Origin: an uncultured Bacteroidales bacterium
GTDB lineage: Bacteria; Bacteroidota; Bacteroidia; Bacteroidales; UBA11471
Direction: 5' to 3'
Length of the DNA: 64,000 nt
NCBI GenBank assembly: GCA_944325415.1
Contig: CALUZW010000002.1
Coordinates: 1 to 64,000 of the forward strand
Shown: positions 44,712 to 54,616 of the stretch, piece after piece
Layout of the letters: each line of letters begins with the position of its first letter
Numbering within the stretch: the stretch's first letter is position 1
Program-made: the position numbers and the translations under genes
The notes under the pieces: model-generated
Told to the model about the DNA's origin: nothing
The model's input: only the letters and a program-made list of their open reading frames with translations
The model's database searches: none

Positions 44712-45554
44712 ATGAAACATATAGCCATACAAGGAGCCAAAGGCTCGTTCCACGACATCGCTGCTCACCGCTACTTCGGAGGGGAAGAAATCGAGGTTAT
44801 CTATTGCGCCACGTTTGAAGACATATTCTCGGCCATAAAAAAAGACGACTCCGTCATAGGGCTGATGGCCATCGAAAACACCATCGCCGGCAGCCTGCTG
44901 CAAAACCACGAACTGCTACGCGAGAGCGACACGCAAATCGTAGGAGAAGCCCGCCTGCATATCTCCCATTCGATTATGTGTCTGCCCGAGGACGACTGGG
45001 ACGACATTACCGAAGTCAACTCCCACCCCATCGCCCTGATGCAGTGCCGCGAGTTTCTCAACGCCCACCCTCGGCTCAAAGCGGTCGAAGCCGAAGACAC
45101 AGCCAAGAGCGCCGAAGACATATTCCGCCACAAACTGCACGGGCGGGCCGCTATCTGCGGAAAAGATGTTGCCGCCATGTATGGCCTGAAAATCTTGCAG
45201 GAAGGCATCGAGACCAACAAGCACAACTCGACCCGCTTCCTCGTCTTGTCGAACCGTTGGCAGGCCGACGACCTGCGTAAAGGCAAAGTTTGCAACAAAT
45301 CGAGTCTCGTCTTCACCCTGCCGCACACCGAAGGCAGCCTCTCGCAGGTACTCTCGATTCTGTCGTTCTACAAAATGAACCTAACCAAAATACAGTCGCT
45401 GCCCATCATCGGCCGCGAATGGGAATACCAGTTCTACATCGACGTCGTATACGAAGACCGTCTGCGCTACCACCAGGCCGTCGATGCCATTACCCCTCTG
45501 ACCAAAGAACTTAAAATACTTGGAGAATATGCCGAATCAAAATGTAACCTGTAA
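44712..45554 (+). CDS. pheA: Prephenate dehydratase
   Basis: 280 residues. Dehydratase domain: AIQGAKGSFHDIAAHRYFGG, LMAIENTIAGSLLQNHELL, HISHSIMCLP, and the catalytic HNSTRFLVL. The C-terminal ACT domain (EGSLSQVLSILSFYKMNLTK, then IQSLP) binds Phe for feedback control. It has no fused chorismate mutase; that domain is on the DAHP synthase two genes downstream. It converts prephenate to phenylpyruvate. First structural gene of the operon after two attenuators; its end overlaps the aminotransferase start by about 26 bases. Confidence 0.95.
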   Translation: MKHIAIQGAKGSFHDIAAHRYFGGEEIEVIYCATFEDIFSAIKKDDSVIGLMAIENTIAGSLLQNHELLRESDTQIVGEARLHISHSIMCLPEDDWDDITEVNSHPIALMQCREFLNAHPRLKAVEAEDTAKSAEDIFRHKLHGRAAICGKDVAAMYGLKILQEGIETNKHNSTRFLVLSNRWQADDLRKGKVCNKSSLVFTLPHTEGSLSQVLSILSFYKMNLTKIQSLPIIGREWEYQFYIDVVYEDRLRYHQAVDAITPLTKELKILGEYAESKCNL

Positions 45555-46719
45555 TATCGTTCCCGCCAACCGGGTAAACCAGATAAGCGAATACTACTTC
45601 TCAAAGAAACTCAAAGAAGTAGCCGAGATGAATGCTCGCGGGCTGAATGTCATCAGCCTCGGAATAGGCAGCCCCGACCGTCCGCCCCATGCCGAGACGA
45701 TTGAGACTCTCTGCCGCGAAAGCCGCAAAGACAATACCCACGGCTATCAGCCTTATGTGGGAATACCCGAGCTGCGACGAGCCTTTGCCGACTGGTACCA
45801 CAAATGGTATGGCGTAGAGCTCGACCCGAGTTGTGAAATACAACCGCTCATCGGCTCGAAAGAGGGTATTCTGCACATCTCACTGGCATTTCTCAATCCC
45901 GGCGACGGCGTGCTGGTTCCCAACCCGGGATACCCCACCTACACCTCGGTAAGCCGACTGGCCGAGGCCCGCATCATTCCGTATGAACTGTGCGAAGAGA
46001 ACGGGTGGCAACCCGACTTTGACGCACTCGACAAATGCGACCTCTCGGGCGTGAAACTCATGTGGGTCAACTATCCGCACATGCCGACCGGCGCTCCGGC
46101 CTCGCGCGAACTGTTTGAAAAGCTGGTCGACTTCGGGCGACGCCACAACATCATTATTGTCAACGACAACCCTTACAGCTTCATACTCAACGACAAGCCT
46201 CTGAGCCTTCTGTCGATACCCGGCGCCAAGGAGATATGCATCGAGATGAACTCCATGAGCAAATCGCACAACATGCCCGGGTGGCGCGTAGGCATGCTGG
46301 CCTCAAACGCCCAATTCGTATCCTGGATACTGCGCGTGAAGAGCAACATCGACTCGGGTACATTCCGCCCCATGCAGGAGGCTGCTGCCCATGCCCTGTC
46401 GCTGCCGTCCTCCTGGTACGAAGGCAACAACCGCATCTACCGGGAACGGAGGGTCATTGCCGAACAGATTGCCGAAGCTATGGGCTGCACGTTCGACCCC
46501 AAACAGCGGGGTATGTTCCTCTGGGCCAAGATTCCCGACACCATGAGCAGCTGTACCGAACTGGCCGACAAGGTTCTCTACGAAGCCCGTGTCTTCATCA
46601 CGCCCGGCATCATATTCGGCAGCCAGGGTGAGCGTTACGTGCGCATCTCTCTCTGTGCCGACCAGAAGGCCCTGGAAGAATCTCTCCGTCGTATAAAAGA
46701 ACACATTAGAATATCATAA
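45529..46719 (+). CDS. Class I/II PLP-dependent aminotransferase, likely aromatic
   Basis: 396 residues from the ATG at 45529 (MPNQNVTCNIVPANRV); a TTG three codons upstream is less likely. Fold-type I pattern: VISLGIGSPDRPPH, GYQPYVGIPELRRAFADWY, VPNPGYPTYTSV, NYPHMPTGAPAS, NDNPYSFIL and the PLP Lys in MNSMSKSHNMPGWRVG. Resembles LL-diaminopimelate and aspartate/aromatic aminotransferases. Its place between pheA and the DAHP synthase points to transamination of phenylpyruvate and hydroxyphenylpyruvate, or of prephenate. Confidence 0.9.
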   Translation: MPNQNVTCNIVPANRVNQISEYYFSKKLKEVAEMNARGLNVISLGIGSPDRPPHAETIETLCRESRKDNTHGYQPYVGIPELRRAFADWYHKWYGVELDPSCEIQPLIGSKEGILHISLAFLNPGDGVLVPNPGYPTYTSVSRLAEARIIPYELCEENGWQPDFDALDKCDLSGVKLMWVNYPHMPTGAPASRELFEKLVDFGRRHNIIIVNDNPYSFILNDKPLSLLSIPGAKEICIEMNSMSKSHNMPGWRVGMLASNAQFVSWILRVKSNIDSGTFRPMQEAAAHALSLPSSWYEGNNRIYRERRVIAEQIAEAMGCTFDPKQRGMFLWAKIPDTMSSCTELADKVLYEARVFITPGIIFGSQGERYVRISLCADQKALEESLRRIKEHIRIS

Positions 46720-46733
46720 AAAATCATATAACT

Positions 46734-47810
46734 ATGGCAGACTCTATCATGAATCTCGAACCGATTACCCTGCCGGGTATCGAAAACAAACGTCCGCTCG
46801 TCATCGCCGGCCCGTGCAGCGCCGAGACCGAAGAGCAAGTACTCGAAACCGCCAAGGAACTGGCTGCTCAAGGTGTAAAGATATTCCGGGCCGGAATATG
46901 GAAACCCCGCACCAAACCGGGTGGATTTGAAGGTGTGGGAACCGTCGGCCTTCCCTGGCTGAAACGTGTCAAAGAAGAGACCGGCATGTATGTAGCTACC
47001 GAGGTGGCCAACCAATACCATGTATTCGAAGCCCTCAAATACGGCGTAGACATACTCTGGATCGGAGCACGCACGGCAGCCAATCCCTTTTCGATGCAGG
47101 AAATCGCCGACGCACTGAAAGGTGTAGACATACCCATACTCATCAAAAACCCGGTCAACCCCGACCTCGAACTGTGGGTTGGTGCCGTGGAGCGCATCTA
47201 CAATGCAGGCATACGCAAAATCGGTGTGATACACCGTGGATTCAGCGCCTACGACAAGCGCATCTACCGCAACCTGCCGCAATGGCACATTCCCATCGAA
47301 CTGCGCCGCCGCTTTCCCAACCTGCCCATCATCTGCGACCCCAGCCACATAGGCGGCAAACGCGACCTCATCGCTCCGCTCTGCCAACAGGCTATGGACC
47401 TCGGATTCGACGGCCTTATCATCGAATCGCACTGCAACCCCGACAACGCTTGGAGCGACGCCTCGCAGCAGGTAAAACCCGACGTGCTGGCCTACATTCT
47501 CGACATGCTCATCGTGCGTGAAACGTCACAAAGCACCGAGAACCTGAACGAACTGCGTCGCCAAATCGACGAACTCGACAACCAGCTGCTCGACCTACTG
47601 TCGAAACGTATGCGTGTGTCGCGCGAAATCGGACTATACAAGAAAGAGCACGACATGCCCATTCTGCAAACGGCCCGATATGACGAGATTCTCAGCAAAC
47701 GGGTGAGCCAGGCTCAGGATCTGGACATGGACGGAGAATTCATGAAAACCATTCTGGCAGCCATACACGAAGAGTCGATACGCCAGCAGATGGTCATCAT
47801 CAACAAATAA
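46734..47810 (+). CDS. Bifunctional DAHP synthase (KDOPS-like) / chorismate mutase
   Basis: 358 residues. Residues 1-260 are a type I-beta DAHP synthase: VIAGPCSAETEEQV, FRAGIWKPRTKPGGFEG, IGARTAANPFSMQ, LIKNPVNPD and CDPSHIGGKRDLI. Residues of about 268-358 are an AroQ chorismate mutase: LNELRRQIDELDNQLLDLLS, KRMRVSREIGLYKKEHDMPI. It carries both the entry step of the shikimate route and the branch step to prephenate. The fused mutase domain may give feedback control through prephenate. It is 14 bp after the aminotransferase gene and 10 bp before tyrA. Confidence 0.94.
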   Translation: MADSIMNLEPITLPGIENKRPLVIAGPCSAETEEQVLETAKELAAQGVKIFRAGIWKPRTKPGGFEGVGTVGLPWLKRVKEETGMYVATEVANQYHVFEALKYGVDILWIGARTAANPFSMQEIADALKGVDIPILIKNPVNPDLELWVGAVERIYNAGIRKIGVIHRGFSAYDKRIYRNLPQWHIPIELRRRFPNLPIICDPSHIGGKRDLIAPLCQQAMDLGFDGLIIESHCNPDNAWSDASQQVKPDVLAYILDMLIVRETSQSTENLNELRRQIDELDNQLLDLLSKRMRVSREIGLYKKEHDMPILQTARYDEILSKRVSQAQDLDMDGEFMKTILAAIHEESIRQQMVIINK

Positions 47811-47820
47811 GAAAAGGACG

Positions 47821-48594
47821 ATGAAAATACTGATTTTAGGCGCCGGTAAGATGGGCTCGTTCTTTGCCGACGTGTTGAGTTTTGAGCATGAGGTGGGTAT
47901 CTACGACACCGACCCGCAACGGCTGAGGTTTACCTTCAACACCCAGCGCATGACGACGATGGAAGAAATTGAGGCTTTCAAGCCCGAACTGCTCATCAAC
48001 GCCGCCACCGTAAAATACACCATACCGGCATTCGAAGCCGTGCTGCCTCATATTCCCGAGAGCTGTATCATATCGGACATCGCTTCGGTAAAAACCGGAC
48101 TACCGGAATTCTATGCCAAGGTAAAACACCCGTTTGTGTCGACACACCCCATGTTCGGCCCCACGTTTGCCAACCTCAGCAACCTCTCCGAGGAGAACAC
48201 CATCATCATCTCCGAATCGAATCATCTGGGAAAAGTTTTCTTCAAAGACCTGTACAGCCGCCTGCATCTCAACATCTTTGAGTACACCTTCAAGCAACAC
48301 GACGAGACGATAGCCTACTCGCTCTCCATACCGTTTGCCTCGACCATGGTATTCGCCTCCATCATGAAGCACCAGGACGCCCCGGGTACCACCTTCAAGA
48401 AGCACATGAACATTGCCCGCGGCCTCTTCTCGGAAGACGACTACCTGATCAGCGAAATTCTCTTCAACCCCCACACCAGCGAACAGTTGGAAAAGATACA
48501 GGAGAACCTGGCCCACCTCCAAGACATCGTGGCCCGGAAAGACAGTGCCGCCATGCAGGAATACCTCACCCGCCTGCGGGGAAACATCAAATAA
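47821..48594 (+). CDS. tyrA: Prephenate dehydrogenase
   Basis: 257 residues. NAD(P)-binding start MKILILGAGKMGSFFADVL, then SDIASVKTGLPEFY and FVSTHPMFGPTFANL, which bind prephenate. The C-terminal helical domain is short (FKQHDETIAYSLSIPFAST). It oxidises prephenate to 4-hydroxyphenylpyruvate for Tyr. Last gene of the four-gene aromatic operon; a strong hairpin follows. Confidence 0.93.
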   Translation: MKILILGAGKMGSFFADVLSFEHEVGIYDTDPQRLRFTFNTQRMTTMEEIEAFKPELLINAATVKYTIPAFEAVLPHIPESCIISDIASVKTGLPEFYAKVKHPFVSTHPMFGPTFANLSNLSEENTIIISESNHLGKVFFKDLYSRLHLNIFEYTFKQHDETIAYSLSIPFASTMVFASIMKHQDAPGTTFKKHMNIARGLFSEDDYLISEILFNPHTSEQLEKIQENLAHLQDIVARKDSAAMQEYLTRLRGNIK

Positions 48595-48615
48595 CAGCCC
48601 CAGCGCACAATCCCG

Positions 48616-48659
48616 CCAAAGAGAGAGGGGGACCAGACAAGGTCCCCCTCTCTCTTTGG
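48616..48659. terminator. Long perfect hairpin between tyrA and trmN6
   Basis: CCAAAGAGAGAGGGGGACC at 48616-48634, loop AGACAA, and GGTCCCCCTCTCTCTTTGG at 48641-48659: 19 perfect pairs between convergent genes. No T-run follows on either strand, so it may rely on Rho or act mainly to protect 3' ends. Confidence 0.8.
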
Positions 48660-48667
48660 ACATCAGT

Positions 48668-49390
48668 CTACAACTGCAAATAGAAGTCGCGGGTGAGCGC
48701 CTTATATTCGGGCGTCCACTGCAAAGGTGCCGTCTCGATGGAAAAGTGCTGCTCGTCAACCGCCGCGACAGGCTCACGCCCCCACTCGGCCAACACCCGC
48801 TTAGAGGCCGTTCCCTCACGGCCGCTCACCCAAGCCACCCGGCGGGGAAAAAATCCGAAACGACGCGCTTCGGCATCGACCGCATCGTATATTCCGGCCG
48901 GAAAGATAAGCGAGACACGCCCACCCGGGAGCAAAAGCGAAGCAGCACCCTGCAACAGCGAGGCATAGGTGAGGCGAGCCGTATGCCGTGCCGTGAGCCG
49001 TGCCTCATCGTCGGGGAGAAGGGAATGTTCAAAATAAGGAGGATTGGAGACAACAAGATTGTAACGAGGAGGTTGAGACGCAGCGGCATAATCGACGAAA
49101 TCGTCACAGCAGACATGTATCCGGTCGCTCCATGGCGAGCGGGCCACATTGTCGGCAGCCTGTGCCGCCGCCCCGGCATCAATCTCCACCCCATCGACCT
49201 GCACCTCGGGGGCGGTACGCTGGGCCGCCATCAAAGCAATCAGTCCGGTACCACAACCCACATCGAGAATACGGCGACAGCCGGCAACATCGCACCACGC
49301 ACCTATCAGCACGCCATCGGTGCCCACTTTCATGGCACAACGGTCGTGCCACACGGTAAACTGCTTGAAACGAAAATAGGGATTGCTCAT
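48668..49390 (-). CDS. tRNA1(Val) (adenine37-N6)-methyltransferase family protein
   Basis: 240 residues from the ATG at 49390 (MSNPYFRFKQFTVWHDRCAM), preferred over 49423. SAM-binding site ILDVGCGTGLIALMAAQRT and the N6-adenine catalytic motif VVSNPPYFEHSLLP fit the TrmN6/YfiC family, as does KVGTDGVLIGAW. It methylates adenosine 37 of tRNA-Val in E. coli. It converges on tyrA and is divergent from lon. Confidence 0.9.
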   Translation of the reverse strand: MSNPYFRFKQFTVWHDRCAMKVGTDGVLIGAWCDVAGCRRILDVGCGTGLIALMAAQRTAPEVQVDGVEIDAGAAAQAADNVARSPWSDRIHVCCDDFVDYAAASQPPRYNLVVSNPPYFEHSLLPDDEARLTARHTARLTYASLLQGAASLLLPGGRVSLIFPAGIYDAVDAEARRFGFFPRRVAWVSGREGTASKRVLAEWGREPVAAVDEQHFSIETAPLQWTPEYKALTRDFYLQL

Positions 49391-49460
49391 CTCCTGTAAA
49401 GTTTTGAAGCGACAAATAAACAAAAATCTATAATAATATCCATAGTCGATAAAGAATCAT

Positions 49461-49468
49461 TAACTTTG
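49461..49468 (+). promoter_or_regulatory. -7 element upstream of lon
   Basis: TAACTTTG fits TAnnTTTG and lies 95 bases before the lon start. No -33 box is evident, and no HrcA/CIRCE-type repeat is seen. Confidence 0.4.
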
Positions 49469-49562
49469 GCACGTCAATTGCTATATAGAAACATAAGCGC
49501 CGATTTATGCAGCGAAGCGCTGGATAAAGAGAAATATGACAAAATGACAAATACGACAAACT

Positions 49563-52049
49563 ATGCTTTCATCTGATAATAACCTCTTCTTTGATACCGA
49601 CGAGAACGCCAGTTTCGGCACCATCTTTGCCGAAATCGATGGCTCGCCCGATATCGAATGTCCGGGTCTCGACGAGAAAAAACTGCCTATTCTGCCGCTG
49701 CGCAACATGGTTCTGTTTCCCGGCGTAACCCTGCCCATCACCGTGGGAAGGGCCAAGTCGCTGCAACTGGTGCGCGAAGCCGTCAAGAAAAAACAGCTCA
49801 TCGGCGTGGTATGTCAGAAAGACATGTATAAAGACGACCCCGACGACATCGACGACCTCTACACCATGGGGTCGCTGGGCGAAATCGTGAAGGTATTGGA
49901 GATGCCCGACGGCAACACAACTGTCATACTGCAAGGGAAACAACGCTTCCATCTCGACGAGATTACCTCATTTGCCCCGTATATTACCGGCAACATCACC
50001 CTTCAACCCGAAGTTCTCCCGCAAGAGAACGACAAGGAGTTTGAGGCACTGCTCGACGCGCTGAAAGACACGACACTCGAAGTGCTGAAATCGATGGCCG
50101 AGCCGCCACGCGAACTGATTTTTGCCCTTCGCAACATGGGGAACATGCTCTACCTGGTCAATTTCCTATGTACCAACGTGCCGTTCAATCCCCAGCAGAA
50201 ACAGGAATTCCTCGACATTCACACGATAAAAGATCGGGCCTTTGCCCTTTATTCCGCCCTGCGCAAAGAGGCGCAACTGCTCGAAATCAAGGCCGACATC
50301 CAGTCGAAAACCCGTGCCGACATCAACCAGCAGCAACGGGAACACTTCCTGCAACAGCAGATAAAGACCATACAGGACGAACTGGGAGGCAACGCTCAGG
50401 AGCAGGACATCGAGGAACTTTCGCAGAAGGCGGCCAAGAAGAAATGGAGCAAAGAGGTGCAGGAGGTCTTTGACAAGGAGCTGCGACGGCTGGAACGTCT
50501 CTATCCGCAGTCGCCCGACTTCTCGGTACAGTACAACTACCTCGAAATGCTCACCGACCTGCCGTGGGGCGAATACACGACCGACAACTTCAACCTGAAA
50601 AACGCCCAGCGACAGCTCGACAAAGACCACTACGGTCTCGAAAAAGTCAAGGAACGCATCATCGAACATCTCGCCGTGCTGAAACTGCGTGGCGACATGA
50701 AGGCCCCCATCATCTGCCTCTACGGCCCTCCGGGAGTGGGAAAAACCTCGCTGGGCAAGTCGATTGCCGCCGCCTTGAACCGCAAGTATGTGCGGGTTTC
50801 GCTGGGTGGTCTGCACGACGAGGCCGAGATACGCGGACACCGCCGCACCTATATCGGCGCCATGCCCGGCCGCATCATTCAGGGCTTGCAGAAAGCAGGA
50901 GCCTCAAATCCGGTATTCGTACTCGACGAAATCGACAAAATAGGCAACGACTTCAAAGGCGACCCGGCCTCGGCGCTGCTCGAAGTGCTCGACCCGGAAC
51001 AGAACAACGCTTTCCACGACAACTATCTCGACATCGACTACGACCTGTCGAAAGTTTTGTTCATCGCCACGGCCAACAACCTCAACACCATATCGCGCCC
51101 CCTGCTCGACCGTATGGAACTCATTGAAGTGTCGGGCTACATACTGGAAGAGAAAATCGAGATAGGCCGTCGCCACCTTGTACCCAAACAGCTCGAAGAG
51201 CACGGATTAAGCAAAGACGACCTCGACATTCCCAAGAAGACGATGGCCGCCATCATCGACTCCTACACCCGCGAATCGGGCGTGCGCGAACTCGACAAGA
51301 AGATTGCCAAAATCATGCGCAAGGTGGCCCGCAAAAAAGCCGAAGGCCAAACGTGGGAACACGAATTGCAGGTCGACAGTCTGCTCGAATATCTCGGCAT
51401 GAAAGAGTATACGCGAGACCGCTACGAAGGGAACGACTACGCCGGTGTGGTAACGGGCCTGGCCTGGACGGCCGTAGGTGGAGAAATTCTCTACATCGAG
51501 TCGAGCCTCAGCCGCAGCAAAGGCGAGAAACTCACCCTCACGGGAAACTTGGGCGATGTCATGAAAGAGTCGGCCATTATCGCCCTGCAATATGTCAAGG
51601 CCCATGCCGACGAACTGGGTATCGACAATCAGGTGTTCGACCACTGGAATCTGCACATACACGTTCCCGAAGGAGCCATTCCCAAAGACGGCCCGTCGGC
51701 CGGTATCACCATGGTTACCTCCATCGCCTCGTCGTTTACCCAGCGCAAGGTGCGTGCCCACCTGGCCATGACGGGCGAAATCACCCTGCGGGGCCGTGTG
51801 CTGCCCGTGGGCGGCATCAAGGAAAAGATACTGGCTGCCAAACGTGCCGGCATCAAAGAAATCATACTCTGCGACGAAAACCGCAAAGATATAGAAGACA
51901 TAAAGGCCAGCTACCTCAAAGGATTGCAGTTCCACTATGTGCATGACATCAGAGAGGTCCTCGACATTGCCCTGCTTCCCGAAAAGGTAGCCCACCCTAT
52001 CGACCTCTCCATTAAAACCAAGGATAGCGAAGAGAAGGAGAACAAATAA
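49563..52049 (+). CDS. lon: ATP-dependent protease Lon
   Basis: 828 residues. Lon substrate-binding N-domain ([19 protein letters not shown]), a helical linker, the AAA+ module with Walker [19 protein letters not shown] and Walker [16 protein letters not shown], and the C-terminal protease with catalytic Ser in [11 protein letters not shown] and Lys in [16 protein letters not shown]. It degrades damaged and regulatory proteins in the cytoplasm. Full length for the family. Confidence 0.97.
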   Translation: MLSSDNNLFFDTDENASFGTIFAEIDGSPDIECPGLDEKKLPILPLRNMVLFPGVTLPITVGRAKSLQLVREAVKKKQLIGVVCQKDMYKDDPDDIDDLYTMGSLGEIVKVLEMPDGNTTVILQGKQRFHLDEITSFAPYITGNITLQPEVLPQENDKEFEALLDALKDTTLEVLKSMAEPPRELIFALRNMGNMLYLVNFLCTNVPFNPQQKQEFLDIHTIKDRAFALYSALRKEAQLLEIKADIQSKTRADINQQQREHFLQQQIKTIQDELGGNAQEQDIEELSQKAAKKKWSKEVQEVFDKELRRLERLYPQSPDFSVQYNYLEMLTDLPWGEYTTDNFNLKNAQRQLDKDHYGLEKVKERIIEHLAVLKLRGDMKAPIICLYGPPGVGKTSLGKSIAAALNRKYVRVSLGGLHDEAEIRGHRRTYIGAMPGRIIQGLQKAGASNPVFVLDEIDKIGNDFKGDPASALLEVLDPEQNNAFHDNYLDIDYDLSKVLFIATANNLNTISRPLLDRMELIEVSGYILEEKIEIGRRHLVPKQLEEHGLSKDDLDIPKKTMAAIIDSYTRESGVRELDKKIAKIMRKVARKKAEGQTWEHELQVDSLLEYLGMKEYTRDRYEGNDYAGVVTGLAWTAVGGEILYIESSLSRSKGEKLTLTGNLGDVMKESAIIALQYVKAHADELGIDNQVFDHWNLHIHVPEGAIPKDGPSAGITMVTSIASSFTQRKVRAHLAMTGEITLRGRVLPVGGIKEKILAAKRAGIKEIILCDENRKDIEDIKASYLKGLQFHYVHDIREVLDIALLPEKVAHPIDLSIKTKDSEEKENK

Positions 52050-52075
52050 TAAGGCCCAGCCTCCATCACGTATCA

Positions 52076-52111
52076 CGGCGTTGCCCCTCAAAAGGCAACG
52101 CCGTTTTTTTT
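52076..52111 (+). terminator. Terminator of lon
   Basis: CGGCGTTGCC (52076-52085) and GGCAACGCCG (52094-52103) form a 10-pair stem followed by a run of eight Ts. A textbook intrinsic terminator. Confidence 0.93.
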
Positions 52112-52194
52112 GCAAAAAAGCAGCTTTGAAACTTTTTCGGTATCCGACACGTCCAACGACAAAACATTTATACAACCAACCCATAAAGGATGCC

Positions 52195-54489
52195 ATGATA
52201 CGATTTATACCGACGCTTCTCTGCTGCATTTTTTCGTTCACCTTTACCCTCTCGGCCCAAGAGGCAAACATTGAAATCGTAGGGCACCTGCAAGACGAAA
52301 AGCGCTACGACCTCATCGGGGCAACCATACGCTGCTACGAGGCCGACAGCCTACTCGTCGCAAACACGACAACCGACAGCCAAGGCAACTTTACGCTGAA
52401 ACTGCCGGCAAAGAGACAGACACATTTCCTGCGCATCAATTACATCGGCTACAAAGAGATGACCCTCGTAGTGAACCCGACCAACGAAAAGCTGATACGG
52501 CTCGGCGACATCACGCTGAGTACAAGCGCCATACTCATGCAAGAAGTTACCGTCGTGGGCAGCCAGACGGTAAGCACCGAAGAGAAGACCATGGTCTATC
52601 CCACCCGCGAACAGATGCGACACGCCTACGACGGATACAGCGCCTTGGCCGCCCTCATGATACCGGGGGTGCGAGCCCAGACATTCCAGTCGGCCCCCAC
52701 CTATATGGACCAAGACATCTTCTTCTGTATCAACGGCATGGAGGCTTCGGAAGAAGAAATCAACGCACTGAACCCGCGCGACATCAAACGGGTAGACTTC
52801 TACCCCAACGGACGCCCCGACTATCCCGAAGCCGATGTCGTACTCGACTATATATTGAAAGAGCGCGACTATGCCGGAGCTGTGGCCTTCAACGGGAAAC
52901 AGCAACTGAACCGGCCTTACGGCAGCGGTCGCGGAACAGCACAATATTTCCAAGACAAATCGGAGTTTGCCCTCTCTGTTTCGGACCAATATACCCATGC
53001 GCGTAATCAAAACGAAGACTACACGGTAACCACCTACACATTTCCCGAGAGTGTCGTTGTAAACACGACCGAGGCTCTCCCGTCGGACGAAAACGCCAAC
53101 GACCTCAGCAGCTATTTCAACTACATCTACAAAGACAAGCAGCAGACCTTCTACTCCTCGCTCCGCATGGACCGGACGATGGAAGAGCACGACACATGGA
53201 GTCGCGAAACATTCAGCAACGACACAAAAAATTATACCCGACAGGAAAAGACCCACACACTCGACCTCCTGCCCGCCGTGAGAATGCGGTATAACCGCGT
53301 ACTGAAAAACGAGCAGCAGGTGCGGTTGGAGTGGTATGGCAACCGGGGCACCAACCATTACAAACGCTGGTATGCCTACCGCACCGACGACGAGACAACA
53401 TCGACCTACGACAATGCCACCGACGGAAATAGCTGGCACACCAGTTTCAAAGCCAATTACAGCAAAACGTTCAAAAACCGCTCTTCGCTCAGTGTGGAAG
53501 GTTATCAGGACTTCACCCGCACCGACAATCAAAATACCCGGGAAGGTGCAGCGTCGAAGGTCTTCCTGAGCCAGGGTAACACGCGGCTATATGCCACCTA
53601 TAACTACAAAATAAAAAACAAGCTGAGTTTGCAAGTCCGCCTGGCCGAACAGCTATCCTTCTCGCGCACAGAAAACAGCACAACCGTCGAGCACCAGTTC
53701 ATACCGTTTTTCCAACTCACCTATACCCGGAAAGCTCACAATTTGAGGATAAAATCCACCTTCCGCAGCACACAACCCGATGTATCCGACATGACCATCC
53801 CCGAATACAAGGAAAATGAATACATGGTAAGAAGAGGAAATCCCGATTTAAAAAACGTCTGGTCATTCAAAAACCAGATCAGCTACACTTGGACACACGG
53901 GCGGCTATCGATAATGCCGTACATACAAGTCCACGGATATTCCCACATCATCTATGACAAAGTCGATTTTATCGGAGAGCGACAAATTTTTATCAAACAA
54001 AAAGAGAACGGAAAAATTTCCGCGACACAACAATATGGACTGAATATACAATACGACATCATACCCCAACGATTTTCCGTAGGACTGGCTGGTGTGTACG
54101 GCCATTTAAACGTCTCGTTTTGGAAAAACTTCACACTCGACGCCGTGGCCGCAGGCGGATATACGACGTTTATGTACAAAGGCTTCTCGGCCAGCGTGAA
54201 TTGCGTCTGTCTGAGCAGGAATTTCGATCCCACAACGGCTGTCTACACGACGCGGGATTTCCGAATCAACATGCAAGCTGCATACTCAGTCAACAACTGG
54301 AACTTCATACTGTATGCCTACAATCCGTTTTTCAAAAATGCGTACGACATGGTATATGAACAATCGGAATACGGGTACACATCGCACATAAGCCGTCCAC
54401 AGGTCGAGACGGGAAACATATTCGGACTCACCATCAATTACCGTTTCACGTTCGGAAACAAGAAACACAAATTCCACGAAGAAGAATAA
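52195..54489 (+). CDS. TonB-dependent-receptor-like outer-membrane barrel with carboxypeptidase-regulatory domain
   Basis: 764 residues from the ATG at 52195 (signal peptide MIRFIPTLLCCIFSFTFTLS-AQ); a start at 52081 would run through the lon terminator. Residues of about 30-115 form a CarboxypepD_reg-like beta domain (LIGATIRCYEADSLLVANTT). A plug-like segment follows (QEVTVVGSQ, FFCINGMEASEEEINALNPR, DIKRVDF). The rest alternates aromatic strands typical of a 22-strand barrel (VETGNIFGLTINYRFTFG at the end). No partner SusD is next to it. Ligand unknown. Confidence 0.85.
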   Translation: MIRFIPTLLCCIFSFTFTLSAQEANIEIVGHLQDEKRYDLIGATIRCYEADSLLVANTTTDSQGNFTLKLPAKRQTHFLRINYIGYKEMTLVVNPTNEKLIRLGDITLSTSAILMQEVTVVGSQTVSTEEKTMVYPTREQMRHAYDGYSALAALMIPGVRAQTFQSAPTYMDQDIFFCINGMEASEEEINALNPRDIKRVDFYPNGRPDYPEADVVLDYILKERDYAGAVAFNGKQQLNRPYGSGRGTAQYFQDKSEFALSVSDQYTHARNQNEDYTVTTYTFPESVVVNTTEALPSDENANDLSSYFNYIYKDKQQTFYSSLRMDRTMEEHDTWSRETFSNDTKNYTRQEKTHTLDLLPAVRMRYNRVLKNEQQVRLEWYGNRGTNHYKRWYAYRTDDETTSTYDNATDGNSWHTSFKANYSKTFKNRSSLSVEGYQDFTRTDNQNTREGAASKVFLSQGNTRLYATYNYKIKNKLSLQVRLAEQLSFSRTENSTTVEHQFIPFFQLTYTRKAHNLRIKSTFRSTQPDVSDMTIPEYKENEYMVRRGNPDLKNVWSFKNQISYTWTHGRLSIMPYIQVHGYSHIIYDKVDFIGERQIFIKQKENGKISATQQYGLNIQYDIIPQRFSVGLAGVYGHLNVSFWKNFTLDAVAAGGYTTFMYKGFSASVNCVCLSRNFDPTTAVYTTRDFRINMQAAYSVNNWNFILYAYNPFFKNAYDMVYEQSEYGYTSHISRPQVETGNIFGLTINYRFTFGNKKHKFHEEE

Positions 54490-54590
54490 TCGGGAGGGAA
54501 AGCACCACCACCGGCACTTCATCTCGGAAACAGGAAAGAATAGCGTCGAATTTGTATCGGCGCCATACAAAAAGTTCCGTCGCAATTTTG

Positions 54591-54598
54591 TATATTTG
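54591..54598 (+). promoter_or_regulatory. -7 element of the prfA-pyrF transcript
   Basis: TATATTTG fits TAnnTTTG and lies 18 bases before the prfA ATG at 54617. It excludes the alternative start at 54596. The -33 box is not clear. Confidence 0.55.
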
Positions 54599-54616
54599 CG
54601 CTCAAATTGCCAATCT

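Noticed and set aside
44480..44818. 112-codon plus-strand frame across the attenuators and the start of pheA
   Set aside because: It runs through two terminators and is out of frame with both the Phe/Tyr leaders and pheA; the product has no family features.
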